A stretch of DNA of 64,000 nt from Micavibrio sp. UBA7689 (lineage in GTDB: Bacteria; Pseudomonadota; Alphaproteobacteria; Micavibrionales; Micavibrionaceae), in contig DLGR01000017.1 of assembly GCA_002482805.1 (NCBI GenBank), forward strand, positions 1,982 through 65,981, given 5' to 3'. The notes under the pieces were generated by a model. That model ran no database searches. It saw only the letters and a list, made by a program, of their open reading frames with translations, and was not told the DNA's origin. Position numbers and translations under genes: made by a program. Position 1 is the first letter of the stretch, and each line of letters begins with the position of its first letter. This document shows, piece by piece, positions 16,727-25,880 of this stretch.

Positions 16727-18166
16727 TTACGCTCTTTGTTTTTGCGATTTGGCAAAAATTTCTTCGAGTTGCGCCGGCAGCGCATAGGCCCATTTGGTGA
16801 TATCACCCGCGCCGAGGCAAATGACAAAATCCCCTGCCCGCGCTTGTTCCGCCACCATGGCGGCCAGAGCATCAGCATCAGCCAACGTTGCGACATTTTT
16901 ATGGCCGCAACCCGTCAAACCATTGGCAAGGGATTCCTTGTCCGCGCCCTTGATGGGTTTTTCGCCCGCTTCGTAAACATCCGCCACGATCACGGAATCC
17001 GCGTCGTTGAAGCAGGTGCAGAAATCATGGAACAGCGAAGATAAACGCGTATAGCGGTGCGGTTGCACAACCGCGATGACTTTGCCGCTCGTCCCTTCCA
17101 CCGCTTGGCGTGCGGCTTTTAAAACAGCGGTGATTTCCACGGGGTGGTGGCCGTAATCATCGATAATCGTGATGCCGCCCACTTCGCCCGTTTTGGTGAA
17201 GCGGCGTTTGACGCCGGAAAAATTCTTCAGCGCGGTTTTCATCGAAGCGGCAGGAATGTTCATGCGGCGGGCGATGGCGAGCGCGGCCAGAGAATTTTGC
17301 ACGTTGTGCTGGCCCAGCATCGGCAGGAAGACATCTTTCAGGGTGAGCGTTTCGCCGTTCACGTTTTCGGCGAAGGTGACATCGAAGATGCTGCCGTCGG
17401 ATTGCTGGCGGATGTTGGTGGCTTGCACATCAGCTTGGGGATTGAAGCCGTATGTGACCACGATGCGGTCGGACAATTCGGGGATCATCGCCTGCACGGC
17501 GGGATGATCCGTGCACAGCACCGCAAAACCATAGAACGGGATGTTTTCGATGAAGTGGCGGAATGCGCCCTTGATGGCATCATAATCGCCGTAGTGATCC
17601 AGATGTTCGGGATCTATATTCGTGACGACGGCAACGGTTGCGGGAAGTTTGGTGAAAGTGCCGTCGCTCTCATCCGCCTCGACCACCATCCATTCGGATG
17701 CGCCCATCCGAGTGTTGGTGCCATATTTGTGAACGATGCCGCCATTGATGACGGTGGGATCGAAATTCCCCTCTTCCAGCATCGCGCCGACCATGGATGT
17801 CGTCGTCGTTTTGCCGTGCGTGCCCGCGATGGCGATCGCCATTTTCAGGCGCATCAGTTCGGCGAGCATTTCGGCGCGGCGGACGACGGGAAGTTTTTGC
17901 ATCCGTGCCGCGGCCAATTCGGGATTTTCGGATTTGATGGCAGAGGAGACGACCACAATCGCGGCGCCTTCGACATTCTCCGCTTTGTGGCCGACGAAAA
18001 CCTCGATGCCTTTTTTGCGCAGGCGGTCGATATTGTAACCTTCAGCGATGTCGGAGCCTTGGACCTTGTATCCGAGCGCATGCAGAACTTCGGCGATGCC
18101 GGACATGCCGATGCCGCCGATGCCGATGAAATGCAATGTGCCAACGCTCTGGGGTACTATTCTCAT
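16727..18166 (-). CDS. murC: UDP-N-acetylmuramate--L-alanine ligase
   Basis: MurC adds L-Ala to UDP-MurNAc. The 479-residue Mur ligase has the N-terminal Rossmann motif HFIGIGGIGMSGIAEVL, the ATP P-loop AGTHGKTTTTSM, the central EADESDGTF segment, and the C-terminal domain with DDYGHHPVEI and QPHRYTRL. I chose ATG at 18166; a TTG three codons upstream is an alternative. It lies 38 bases after murG, one of the few visible gaps in the cluster. Confidence 0.97.
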   Translation of the reverse strand: MRIVPQSVGTLHFIGIGGIGMSGIAEVLHALGYKVQGSDIAEGYNIDRLRKKGIEVFVGHKAENVEGAAIVVVSSAIKSENPELAAARMQKLPVVRRAEMLAELMRLKMAIAIAGTHGKTTTTSMVGAMLEEGNFDPTVINGGIVHKYGTNTRMGASEWMVVEADESDGTFTKLPATVAVVTNIDPEHLDHYGDYDAIKGAFRHFIENIPFYGFAVLCTDHPAVQAMIPELSDRIVVTYGFNPQADVQATNIRQQSDGSIFDVTFAENVNGETLTLKDVFLPMLGQHNVQNSLAALAIARRMNIPAASMKTALKNFSGVKRRFTKTGEVGGITIIDDYGHHPVEITAVLKAARQAVEGTSGKVIAVVQPHRYTRLSSLFHDFCTCFNDADSVIVADVYEAGEKPIKGADKESLANGLTGCGHKNVATLADADALAAMVAEQARAGDFVICLGAGDITKWAYALPAQLEEIFAKSQKQRA

Positions 18167-18204
18167 AGCCCGCAAACTAGCGGTTTTCCGCCATAATTAC
18201 AAGA

Positions 18205-19341
18205 TTAGCCTTGTGGATGTTTGTCCCAGCCCGAAGCCATGGCCATGACGATATTCCCGAGCTTGCGGGCGGCATCGGGGCGGCCGCAGGAACGGGCGTT
18301 TTCAGCGGCACGGAACAGCGTTTCGGGGTTTTGCAGGAAGGTTTCCAGACGCGCCAGTAGTGCTTCGGGCGTAAAGCCGTTTTGCGTCATCACCCACGCG
18401 CCGCCAGCATCAGCGACGGCATCGGCATTGCGTTTTTGTTGTTGGTCGGCGTGGTGCGGATAGGGCACGAAAATCGCAGGTCTGCCCGCCGTCGTAACTT
18501 CCGACACAGTCCCTGCGCCCGAACGCGCGATGACGAGGTGGCATTTTTCAAGTTGGAGCGCCATGTCTTTGAAGAAAGGGCGCAGATCGCATTTGATATG
18601 CGCGTCATCGTAAATGCGTTGCACTTTTTCGATGTCTTCGTCGCGGCATTGCTGGACGATTTCCAGTCTTGTGCGGTGATGCGCTGGAAGACGCGCGAGC
18701 GCGAGCGGCATGACTTCGGAGAAAACGGATGCGCCTTGCGATCCGCCCGTGATGAAGATGCGCAACGTTCCGTCCTGTTCAATGGTCGGGAACGGTTTGT
18801 TGTAGAGGCCCGAAATGTCAGGGCGCACAGGATTGCCCGTTACCACCGCACGCGCTTCGTCGGAGCTTTCGAGCCCTTCGACATGTGCCCAAGCGACAGC
18901 AATTTTTTCGGCCTTGGGCGCGAGGAATACATTTGCGCGGCCCAGAATGGCGTTTTGTTCGTGGATGACGGTGGGAATTTTCATTTTCTGAGCGGCGTAG
19001 ACCGCAGGCACTGACGGATAACCACCGAAGCCGATGACAACGGCGGGTTTAAGGTCTGACAATAATTTGCGCGCCTGAAAATATCCCATGCCGAGCGAAA
19101 CTACGGATTTCACTTTGCGAAAAAGCCCCGCGCCGATCGTGCCGGATTTCAAAACATGGATGGGAATGCCGCCCGCGAAGGGTTCGAACCGTTTGCCGCG
19201 AATGTCGGTGGCCAGTGCGACGCGGTAACCGCGCGAGAGCAAATCCTGCGCCAGCGCGTCGGCGGGAAACATATGTCCACCCGTTCCGCCAGCGGAGAGC
19301 AAAATCAATTTCGGTGCGGATTTGATGCCTTCGTTACTCAT
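18205..19341 (-). CDS. murG: lipid II synthase MurG
   Basis: MurG is the inner-membrane GT28 glycosyltransferase that adds GlcNAc to lipid I to give lipid II. The 378-residue protein shows the N-terminal loop LLSAGGTGGHMFPADALA and the UDP-GlcNAc-binding segment ARSGAGTVSEVTTAGRPAIF followed by PYPHHADQQQKRNA. ATG at 19341 overlaps the ftsW stop by four bases. The C-terminal end (GNIVMAMASGWDKHPQG) is slightly extended and hydrophilic. Confidence 0.97.
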   Translation of the reverse strand: MSNEGIKSAPKLILLSAGGTGGHMFPADALAQDLLSRGYRVALATDIRGKRFEPFAGGIPIHVLKSGTIGAGLFRKVKSVVSLGMGYFQARKLLSDLKPAVVIGFGGYPSVPAVYAAQKMKIPTVIHEQNAILGRANVFLAPKAEKIAVAWAHVEGLESSDEARAVVTGNPVRPDISGLYNKPFPTIEQDGTLRIFITGGSQGASVFSEVMPLALARLPAHHRTRLEIVQQCRDEDIEKVQRIYDDAHIKCDLRPFFKDMALQLEKCHLVIARSGAGTVSEVTTAGRPAIFVPYPHHADQQQKRNADAVADAGGAWVMTQNGFTPEALLARLETFLQNPETLFRAAENARSCGRPDAARKLGNIVMAMASGWDKHPQG

Positions 19342-20501
19342 TTTACACTTCCTCCGATGGGGCGGATGGATAATCCACCGCGGGCGATGCCCGAACGTCC
19401 CTGTCGCCGCGTCAAGGCGAGCAACATACCCATGCCTATCCCCGATGACAACAAGGATGAACCGCCGTAGCTTATAAACGGCAGGGTCATGCCCTTGGTG
19501 GGCAGAAGATGGATGCTGGAGCCCATATTGATAAGCGCCTGAAGCCCGAACAGCGTCAAAATACCGCCCGATGCCAGAATAATGAAAATATTGTCGGTAT
19601 CCATGATCCTGTTATACCCGCGCACGATGACGTATCCGTAAAGCCCCACGAGAAGAACGGTCATGAGCATGCCGAGTTCCTCACCCGCCACCGCAAAAAT
19701 AAAATCCGCGTGCGCATCCGGAATGGTCATCTTCACCGTGCCCTGCCCGGCGCCCGTACCGAGCAAGCCGCCATGCTGGAACGCCTGAAGCGAGCGCGAG
19801 ATCTGGTACGTGTCGCCCGTTTCGGGATTCAAGAATCTGTCCACGCGGCTTTGCACGTGATCGAAAGAGAAATAGGCCGCGAGGCACGCGCCGACGCCAA
19901 GCAATGCCAGCAGGATGATATACCGGAACGGCATGCCCGCCAGAAACACGATGGTGAAGAACGTCGCCGTAACAATAAACGTCATCCCCATGTCGGGTTG
20001 GAGAACGAGTAAGAGAACAACCAGCCCGTAAAGACCGAAAGCGAACCATGTGCCTTTGAATTCCGGTTTTTCTTTTTGCCGTGCAATCAACCATGCGGCG
20101 ACAACCAAAAAGGCGGGTTTTGCGAGTTCAGAAGGCTGGATCGAGAACGGACCAACGCCCAACCAGCGCTGTGCACCTTTTACCTCGTCACCGAAGATCG
20201 GGACCAGCACCATCATGAAGAGTGAAAAACCTAGCACCACCAAAGCGGCGCGCCAGACATATTGCAAATTCGCCATGGAAATTCCGATAAGCAATGCTAT
20301 GGACGGCACGAGATAGATGATATGGCGGATAATAAAGTGATTGGGAGATGCATCGATGCGTTCCGCCACGGAAGGCGATGCCGCCGTCACCAGCACCACA
20401 CCGAAAATGCAGATGGTTAAAAGAATAGCGAGCGTAACGCGGTCAACGGTCCACCACCATTTGCCCAGAAATGATTTGTCGGTACGTGCGAAAAAATTCA
20501 T
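19338..20501 (-). CDS. ftsW: septal peptidoglycan polymerase FtsW
   Basis: FtsW is a SEDS-family polytopic glycosyltransferase that polymerises lipid II at the septum with FtsI. The 387-residue protein has about ten membrane segments. Conserved motifs include GAQRWLGVGPFSIQPSELAK, KPEFKGTW, QPDMGMTFIV, and the C-terminal LPTKGMTLPFISYGGSSLL. Overlaps of four bases at both ends tie it to murD and murG. Confidence 0.97.
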   Translation of the reverse strand: MNFFARTDKSFLGKWWWTVDRVTLAILLTICIFGVVLVTAASPSVAERIDASPNHFIIRHIIYLVPSIALLIGISMANLQYVWRAALVVLGFSLFMMVLVPIFGDEVKGAQRWLGVGPFSIQPSELAKPAFLVVAAWLIARQKEKPEFKGTWFAFGLYGLVVLLLVLQPDMGMTFIVTATFFTIVFLAGMPFRYIILLALLGVGACLAAYFSFDHVQSRVDRFLNPETGDTYQISRSLQAFQHGGLLGTGAGQGTVKMTIPDAHADFIFAVAGEELGMLMTVLLVGLYGYVIVRGYNRIMDTDNIFIILASGGILTLFGLQALINMGSSIHLLPTKGMTLPFISYGGSSLLSSGIGMGMLLALTRRQGRSGIARGGLSIRPIGGSVK

Positions 20502-21901
20502 GCGTTTGTATCCTCGGACAAGGAATTCACGAGGGACATGAATACATCGCCCCTGTGTTCAAAGTTTTTGAATTGGTCCCACGACGCGCAGGCCGGAGAA
20601 AGCAGGACACATCCCGCGCCTCCCGGCTGGCCGCGTTCGGATTGCGCCAATTGATGCGCCTCAAGCACCGCGACATCGAGCGAGAAGCTTTTTGTATGCG
20701 GCACGCCCATCTTCGCGCACCAGTTGGCGAAATCATCCATCGCCTCCCCCAGCAAAAATACGTGACGAATGCGGTCCACATATTGTTCCAGACCGTTCAG
20801 GCCGCCCGTCTTGGGACGTCCGCCCGCGATGAGGTAGATATTGTGGTAGCAAACGAGTGCTTTGGAAGTCGCTTCGGCGTTCGTCGCTTTGCTGTCGTTG
20901 ATATAGGACACGCCGTTGATGATGCGTGACAGGAACTGTCTGTGCTGCAGTCCCGCGAAACTGCGTGTGTGTTTGAGAATTTCATCCGCCTCTATCCCCA
21001 TGGAACGGCAGGCGGCATAGGCGGCGCAAATATTCTGGGCGTTGTGAAGACCCGGCAGTGTCGGGATATCGTTGATAGATCCCGCATCCACGGGTTTCTC
21101 CCCGATATGGTCGATCAAATGCCCGTCTTTTATATATATGCCGCCCGCCACTTCCTTTTTCACCGAAACGGGAATGGCTTTGCGCAATCCCGCTTTCACG
21201 ACTTTTTCCATCATGGCGGCGGAATAATCATCATCCACACCGCAAACGGCGACGCCCGGCCCTTCGAAGATGCGCGCTTTGGACGCCGCATATTCTTCCA
21301 TCGTGCCGTGGCGATCCAAATGATCCGGCGTAACATTCATGTGCACGGAAATATCGGGGTGGAAGGTGGGGCACAGATCAATCTGGTATGACGACATTTC
21401 GAGCACGAACACGCCGTTGAATTTGGGCATGGTCAAATCCAGCACGGGTTTGCCGATATTGCCGCCTAGCACGGCATCGAAACCAGTTTCTTTCAAAATA
21501 TGATGGATGAGCGCGGTGGTGGTGGATTTGCCGTTCGTACCCGTGATGCCGATGGTTTTTTTACCATGGTCGCAGCGGTGCAAAATTTCCAGATCGCCCA
21601 GAACTTCCACGGCATAGCCGCGCGCCTGCACGATCGCCTTATGCGGTTCGGGATAATGCAATGGAACGCCAGGCGCCGGAATGAGCGCGCCGTAACCTTC
21701 CATGCCACCGAAAACGAAATCGAAAACGGGGATGCCTTCTTTTTCTGCTTTGGCCCGGGTTTCTTCGCTGTCATCCCACGCAACCACGCGGGCTTTTGCC
21801 GCCACGAGCGCACGCGCCGTCGCCATACCTGAAAGCCCGAGGCCGAAAACGGCGACGGGCTTGTCTTTCAAGGTTCTGACGAAGGGCGCGGTGTTTATCA
21901 T
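20498..21901 (-). CDS. murD: UDP-N-acetylmuramoylalanine--D-glutamate ligase
   Basis: MurD adds D-Glu to UDP-MurNAc-L-Ala. The 467-residue protein has the P-loop GITGTNGKSTTTALIHHIL, the Mg2+/substrate segment VTPDHLDRHGTMEEYAASK, and the C-terminal FAGLQHRQFLSRIINGVSYI and NDSKATNAEATSKAL motifs. The start overlaps the mraY stop by four bases and the stop overlaps ftsW, so it is translationally coupled on both sides. Confidence 0.98.
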   Translation of the reverse strand: MINTAPFVRTLKDKPVAVFGLGLSGMATARALVAAKARVVAWDDSEETRAKAEKEGIPVFDFVFGGMEGYGALIPAPGVPLHYPEPHKAIVQARGYAVEVLGDLEILHRCDHGKKTIGITGTNGKSTTTALIHHILKETGFDAVLGGNIGKPVLDLTMPKFNGVFVLEMSSYQIDLCPTFHPDISVHMNVTPDHLDRHGTMEEYAASKARIFEGPGVAVCGVDDDYSAAMMEKVVKAGLRKAIPVSVKKEVAGGIYIKDGHLIDHIGEKPVDAGSINDIPTLPGLHNAQNICAAYAACRSMGIEADEILKHTRSFAGLQHRQFLSRIINGVSYINDSKATNAEATSKALVCYHNIYLIAGGRPKTGGLNGLEQYVDRIRHVFLLGEAMDDFANWCAKMGVPHTKSFSLDVAVLEAHQLAQSERGQPGGAGCVLLSPACASWDQFKNFEHRGDVFMSLVNSLSEDTNA

Positions 21902-22983
21902 CTAAGTTTCAATGTTGCCAGACCGATCAATGCCAAGATCATCGCGATAATCCAGAAGCGGATGACGATGGTGGGTTCGGACCAGCCTTTCTTTTCAAAA
22001 TGGTGATGCAGCGGGGCCATGGCAAATACGCGCTTGCCTGTGAGTTTGAACGACACCACCTGAATGATCACCGAGATCGTTTCCAAAACAAACAAACCGC
22101 CGATGACGCATAAAACGATTTCATGTTTGACAACCATGGCGGTGGCGCCAAGGCCAGCGCCCATCGCCAAGGATCCCGTATCGCCCATAAACACCATGGC
22201 GGGCGGTGCGTTGAACCATAAGAATCCCATACCCGCGCCGATAAGCGCGCCGCATATGATGGCGAGTTCTCCCGTGCCTTGGATAAAGGTGATTCCAAGA
22301 TACGGCGCATAAACCGCGTTACCGACGAAGTACGCGATCAAACCGAAACAGGCGGCGGCGATCATGACAGGCACGATGGCGAGGCCATCGAGGCCATCGG
22401 TGAGGTTCACAGCATTCGATGCGCCGACGATGACGAGCATGGCGAACGGAATAAAAAGAATGCCGAGCGGCACGAGATAATCTTTTAAGAACGGAATGGA
22501 CAAACCCGTGTCTATATTGTTCGGCGTGAAATGCAGGTAAGCGGCGATAGCGCAGGACGCTATGCCGAATTCAAACAACAACCGTATTTTTCCCGAAATG
22601 CCGTGATGGGAGCGTTTGGTGAGTTTCGCGTAATCGTCCGCCGCGCCGATCAAACCGAAGCCGATGATAACGCCTGCGACGATCCACACATAAGGATTGG
22701 AAAGATCGGCCCAGAGCAAAACCGAAATCCCCGCCGAAATTAAAATCATCAAACCGCCCATGGTGGGCGTGCCGGCTTTTTTCAAATGGGTTTCGGGGCC
22801 GTCGGTGCGGATCGGCTGGCCTTCTTTTTGCTTTTTCTTGAGCCAGTTGATGGTGGGTTTGCCGATGAAGAAACATATCACCAGTGCGGTCATCACCGCC
22901 GCGCCCGTCCTGAATGTCAGATAGCGGATAAGGTTGAATAGAATAAAATCATCCGCGTAGGGAGCGAGGAGATTATAGAGCAT
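21898..22983 (-). CDS. mraY: phospho-N-acetylmuramoyl-pentapeptide transferase
   Basis: MraY transfers phospho-MurNAc-pentapeptide to undecaprenyl phosphate to form lipid I. The 361-residue protein is highly hydrophobic (about ten membrane helices). It has conserved loops KKAGTPTMGGLMILIS, the Asp-rich NAVNLTDGLDGLA and FMGDTGSLAMGA, and the HHHFEKKGWSEP motif near the C-terminus. It directly follows murF (one base apart) and overlaps murD. Confidence 0.98.
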   Translation of the reverse strand: MLYNLLAPYADDFILFNLIRYLTFRTGAAVMTALVICFFIGKPTINWLKKKQKEGQPIRTDGPETHLKKAGTPTMGGLMILISAGISVLLWADLSNPYVWIVAGVIIGFGLIGAADDYAKLTKRSHHGISGKIRLLFEFGIASCAIAAYLHFTPNNIDTGLSIPFLKDYLVPLGILFIPFAMLVIVGASNAVNLTDGLDGLAIVPVMIAAACFGLIAYFVGNAVYAPYLGITFIQGTGELAIICGALIGAGMGFLWFNAPPAMVFMGDTGSLAMGAGLGATAMVVKHEIVLCVIGGLFVLETISVIIQVVSFKLTGKRVFAMAPLHHHFEKKGWSEPTIVIRFWIIAMILALIGLATLKLR

Positions 22984-24429
22984 TTAAGCGCCGATACCTT
23001 TCTGTTTCAATTTTTCGGGCAACGCGCGCAGGGCTTCAACAACCAGTTGCATACGCGGCTTTTCGCCGCCCCCGCGCGAACCTTTTACCATTACCACATC
23101 GCCCGGAACCAGTACATCGGGCACGATTTTGGCCAATTCCCGCGTGTCATCGACATGCGCGCCGCGTTTGTCCTGCGGTAGTGCGTCATACAGGTTTCTC
23201 ATCAGCGGACCGCTGGTGTAGACAAGATGCACGCCCGCCGCTTCCAAAGGAACGACGAGATCGCGGTGGATGCGTGCGCCATCCGAACCCTGTTCGTACA
23301 TATCGCCCAGAACGGCGATGCGGCGCCCGCCCCTGCCCGGATCGACCATCGCGAGCACACGGAACGCGGCCTTCATGGCGACGGGCGATGCGTTGTAGCT
23401 TTCATCAATCAGAATAACAGGATTGTTTTTATCGCCGATATCCAGATATTCATGTTTGCCGCGCCCCGCGAGCGGTTCGATTTTGCCGAGCGCTTTGGTG
23501 GCCTTGGCAAGATTGCCGCCGGAGATTTTGATGGCGGCCAGAACCGAGAGCGCGTTCATGGCCAGATGTTTGCCTGTCGATTGCATGGTGAAGGAAATTT
23601 TTTCACCCATGATGTCGGCTTCGATACGGCTTCCGTTCGCGGCGACGAGGAAATTTGTCAGTTTTACATCGGCAGAATCCTCTTCCCCGAAGGACACAAC
23701 CTTCAAGCCTTTGGCAGTTGCCTTGTCAGCGAGGCGCCGGAACCATTTGTTGTCGGCGTTCAGGATGGCGACGCCGCCCTCTTTCATGCCGTCGAATATT
23801 TCGCCCTTCGCATCGGCGATGCCTTCTTCGCCGTTTTCGAAATTCGCGATATGCACGGCTTCGACCGTGGTGATGATCGCAATATCGGGCGCAATCATTT
23901 GCGAGAGCGGCGTGATTTCATCGGCGTGATTCATGCCCACTTCGAAAATGCCGAAATCGGAACCTGCGTGCATGCTTGATAGCGAATACGGCACGCCCCA
24001 GTGGTTGTTATAGCTTTTGATGCTCGCATGGGTTTGACCCTGTGCGCCGAAAGCAGCGGCAAGCATTTCCTTCGTGCCCGTCTTACCGACGCTGCCCGTG
24101 ATCGCGATGGTTTTCGCGCCCGTGCGTGCGCGCGAAGCGTGGCCCAGCGCTTGCAAAGCCTTGAATGTGTCCGTAACAATCAGAATCTTTTCTTCGGGAA
24201 TACCATCGACATGGTGCGAGACGATCGCGCCGACCGCGCCTTTTTTGATAGCATCGGCAACATAGGCATGGCCGTCACTGTTTTCACCCGTGAGGGCGAT
24301 AAACAGATCACCCGCTTTCACGGTGCGGGAATCAATCGAAACGCCCGTGGCCGCCCAGCTTCCGGTCGTAAGACCATCCGTGGCGATTGCCGCTTCCTTT
24401 GCGCTCCACAATGTGTTTGATCCGCTCAT
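22984..24429 (-). CDS. murF: UDP-MurNAc-tripeptide--D-alanyl-D-alanine ligase
   Basis: MurF adds the D-Ala-D-Ala dipeptide, finishing the pentapeptide precursor. The 481-residue Mur ligase has N-terminal DSRTVKAGDLFIALTGENSD, the P-loop ITGSVGKTGTKEML, EVGMNHADEI, and the C-terminal LIDESYNASPVAMKAA with LGDMYEQGSDG. Start and stop abut murE (four-base overlap) and mraY. It uses the product of ddl, further along the same cluster. Confidence 0.98.
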   Translation of the reverse strand: MSGSNTLWSAKEAAIATDGLTTGSWAATGVSIDSRTVKAGDLFIALTGENSDGHAYVADAIKKGAVGAIVSHHVDGIPEEKILIVTDTFKALQALGHASRARTGAKTIAITGSVGKTGTKEMLAAAFGAQGQTHASIKSYNNHWGVPYSLSSMHAGSDFGIFEVGMNHADEITPLSQMIAPDIAIITTVEAVHIANFENGEEGIADAKGEIFDGMKEGGVAILNADNKWFRRLADKATAKGLKVVSFGEEDSADVKLTNFLVAANGSRIEADIMGEKISFTMQSTGKHLAMNALSVLAAIKISGGNLAKATKALGKIEPLAGRGKHEYLDIGDKNNPVILIDESYNASPVAMKAAFRVLAMVDPGRGGRRIAVLGDMYEQGSDGARIHRDLVVPLEAAGVHLVYTSGPLMRNLYDALPQDKRGAHVDDTRELAKIVPDVLVPGDVVMVKGSRGGGEKPRMQLVVEALRALPEKLKQKGIGA

Positions 24430-25880
24430 ACTGCTTTCCTGTCTGTCTTAATATGTTTGATAGTTTTCTTGGCAATTTCGACATCATCGAACGGTTCAAC
24501 GACATCCCCGATAATCTGTCCTTGTTCGTGACCCTTACCCGCAATGACGAGCACGTCGCCTTTTTTCAATTGGGATATGCCCCATTCAATGGCTTCGCGG
24601 CGGTCGGCGATTTCTTCGGCACCCGCGGCACCTTCCAAAATATCGGCGCGGATGGAGGCAGCGTCCTCGTAGCGCGGGTTATCGTCCGTGACGATCACGA
24701 GATCGGAAAGACCTGTCGCGATGCGGCCCATGATCGGGCGTTTGCCTTTGTCGCGGTTGCCGCCGCAGCCAAGTATCGTAATCAAGCGTCCTTCGGTGTG
24801 CGGACGGAGCGTGTTCAACACAGCCTCAACCGCCGCAGGCTTGTGCGCGTAATCAACATAAACAGCCGCGCCTTTGGGATGGCCCTGAACCAATTGCAAA
24901 CGGCCCGGTACACCTTCGAGTTTTGCGAGCAGCGGCGTGATGATTTGAGAGTCCCCGTCACCCGCCAACACAAGACCGAGCGCACACAGTGCGTTCATCA
25001 CCTGAAAATGCCCGACGAGCGGTAATGTGAGATCGTATTTGTTGCCCATGACTTCGAGCGTGATGTCCTGACCCAACGGTTTGGGCGTGCGTTTGACAAG
25101 GCGGATATCTTTGCCTTTTTCGCCGTAGGTCAGATATTTATGGCCTGCCTTTTTGCAGATTTCCTGCAGCTTTTCGCAATATTCGTCATCGGCGTTCAGC
25201 ACGGCTGTGCCTTGGCGTTCTAACACATCCGAAAAGAGACGTGCTTTGGATGCAAAATATTTTTCCATCGTTTCATGGTAATCGAGATGGTCGCGCGAAA
25301 GATTGGTGTAACCAGCTACCGTTACACGCACGCCATCGAGCCTGTATTGATCCAGCCCGTGGCTTGACGCCTCCATGGCGAGATGCGTGACACCCACCGC
25401 CGCAAGATCGGCGAGTTCTGCATGGAGCGAAACCGTATCAGGCGTGGTGAGAGAGCCGGAACGCGTAATGCCATTGGTTACCACACCCAATGTTCCCAGC
25501 GAGGCAGAGTTCGTAATGCCGAACAAATTCCAGAGTTGCTGCGTGAAAGAAACCGTGGAGGTCTTACCGCTCGTCCCCGTTACCGCCGCGATGACATCAG
25601 GCTGGAGTTTGTAAAAGCAGGATGCGATGCGGGAGAGTTCTTTTCTGGGGTTTTCTTCTTCGAGCAAGACGACATCGCTGCCTTCTGGCAGTTTCGTGCC
25701 TTTGGGCGCAACAATCGCGACCGCACCATGCATGATGGCATCTTCCACGAATTTTGAACCGTCGAGTTTGCTTCCCGGGATAGCCGCGAACAAATAGCCC
25801 TTCTTCACCTGACGCGAATCCGCGGTGATGCCTGTGATCTCCATATCGCGCGGAGTATTAGTGAGCTGCGAGAGCTGCAA
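24426..25880 (-). CDS. murE: UDP-MurNAc-tripeptide synthetase (meso-DAP adding)
   Basis: MurE adds the third stem-peptide residue. The motif DDNPRYEDAASI contains DNPR, the signature for meso-diaminopimelate as substrate, so the wall is of the DAP type. Other motifs are ADSRQVKKGYLFAAIPG, the P-loop VTGTSGKTSTVSF and EASSHGLDQYRLDG. The start is TTG at 25880, decided by an AAGGAG site seven bases upstream and by the need for the first beta strand; the next in-frame ATG (25844) would remove it. The first 23 bases overlap the end of ftsI. Confidence 0.97.
   Translation of the reverse strand: MQLSQLTNTPRDMEITGITADSRQVKKGYLFAAIPGSKLDGSKFVEDAIMHGAVAIVAPKGTKLPEGSDVVLLEEENPRKELSRIASCFYKLQPDVIAAVTGTSGKTSTVSFTQQLWNLFGITNSASLGTLGVVTNGITRSGSLTTPDTVSLHAELADLAAVGVTHLAMEASSHGLDQYRLDGVRVTVAGYTNLSRDHLDYHETMEKYFASKARLFSDVLERQGTAVLNADDEYCEKLQEICKKAGHKYLTYGEKGKDIRLVKRTPKPLGQDITLEVMGNKYDLTLPLVGHFQVMNALCALGLVLAGDGDSQIITPLLAKLEGVPGRLQLVQGHPKGAAVYVDYAHKPAAVEAVLNTLRPHTEGRLITILGCGGNRDKGKRPIMGRIATGLSDLVIVTDDNPRYEDAASIRADILEGAAGAEEIADRREAIEWGISQLKKGDVLVIAGKGHEQGQIIGDVVEPFDDVEIAKKTIKHIKTDRKAV

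Noticed and set aside
17144..18196. A 350-codon + strand frame
   Set aside because: Antisense to murC, with no ribosome site or recognisable motif; explained by codon bias.
19168..19182. GGTTCGAACC, like a tRNA T-loop
   Set aside because: It lies inside murG in frame with conserved residues, and no acceptor stem or anticodon arm surrounds it.
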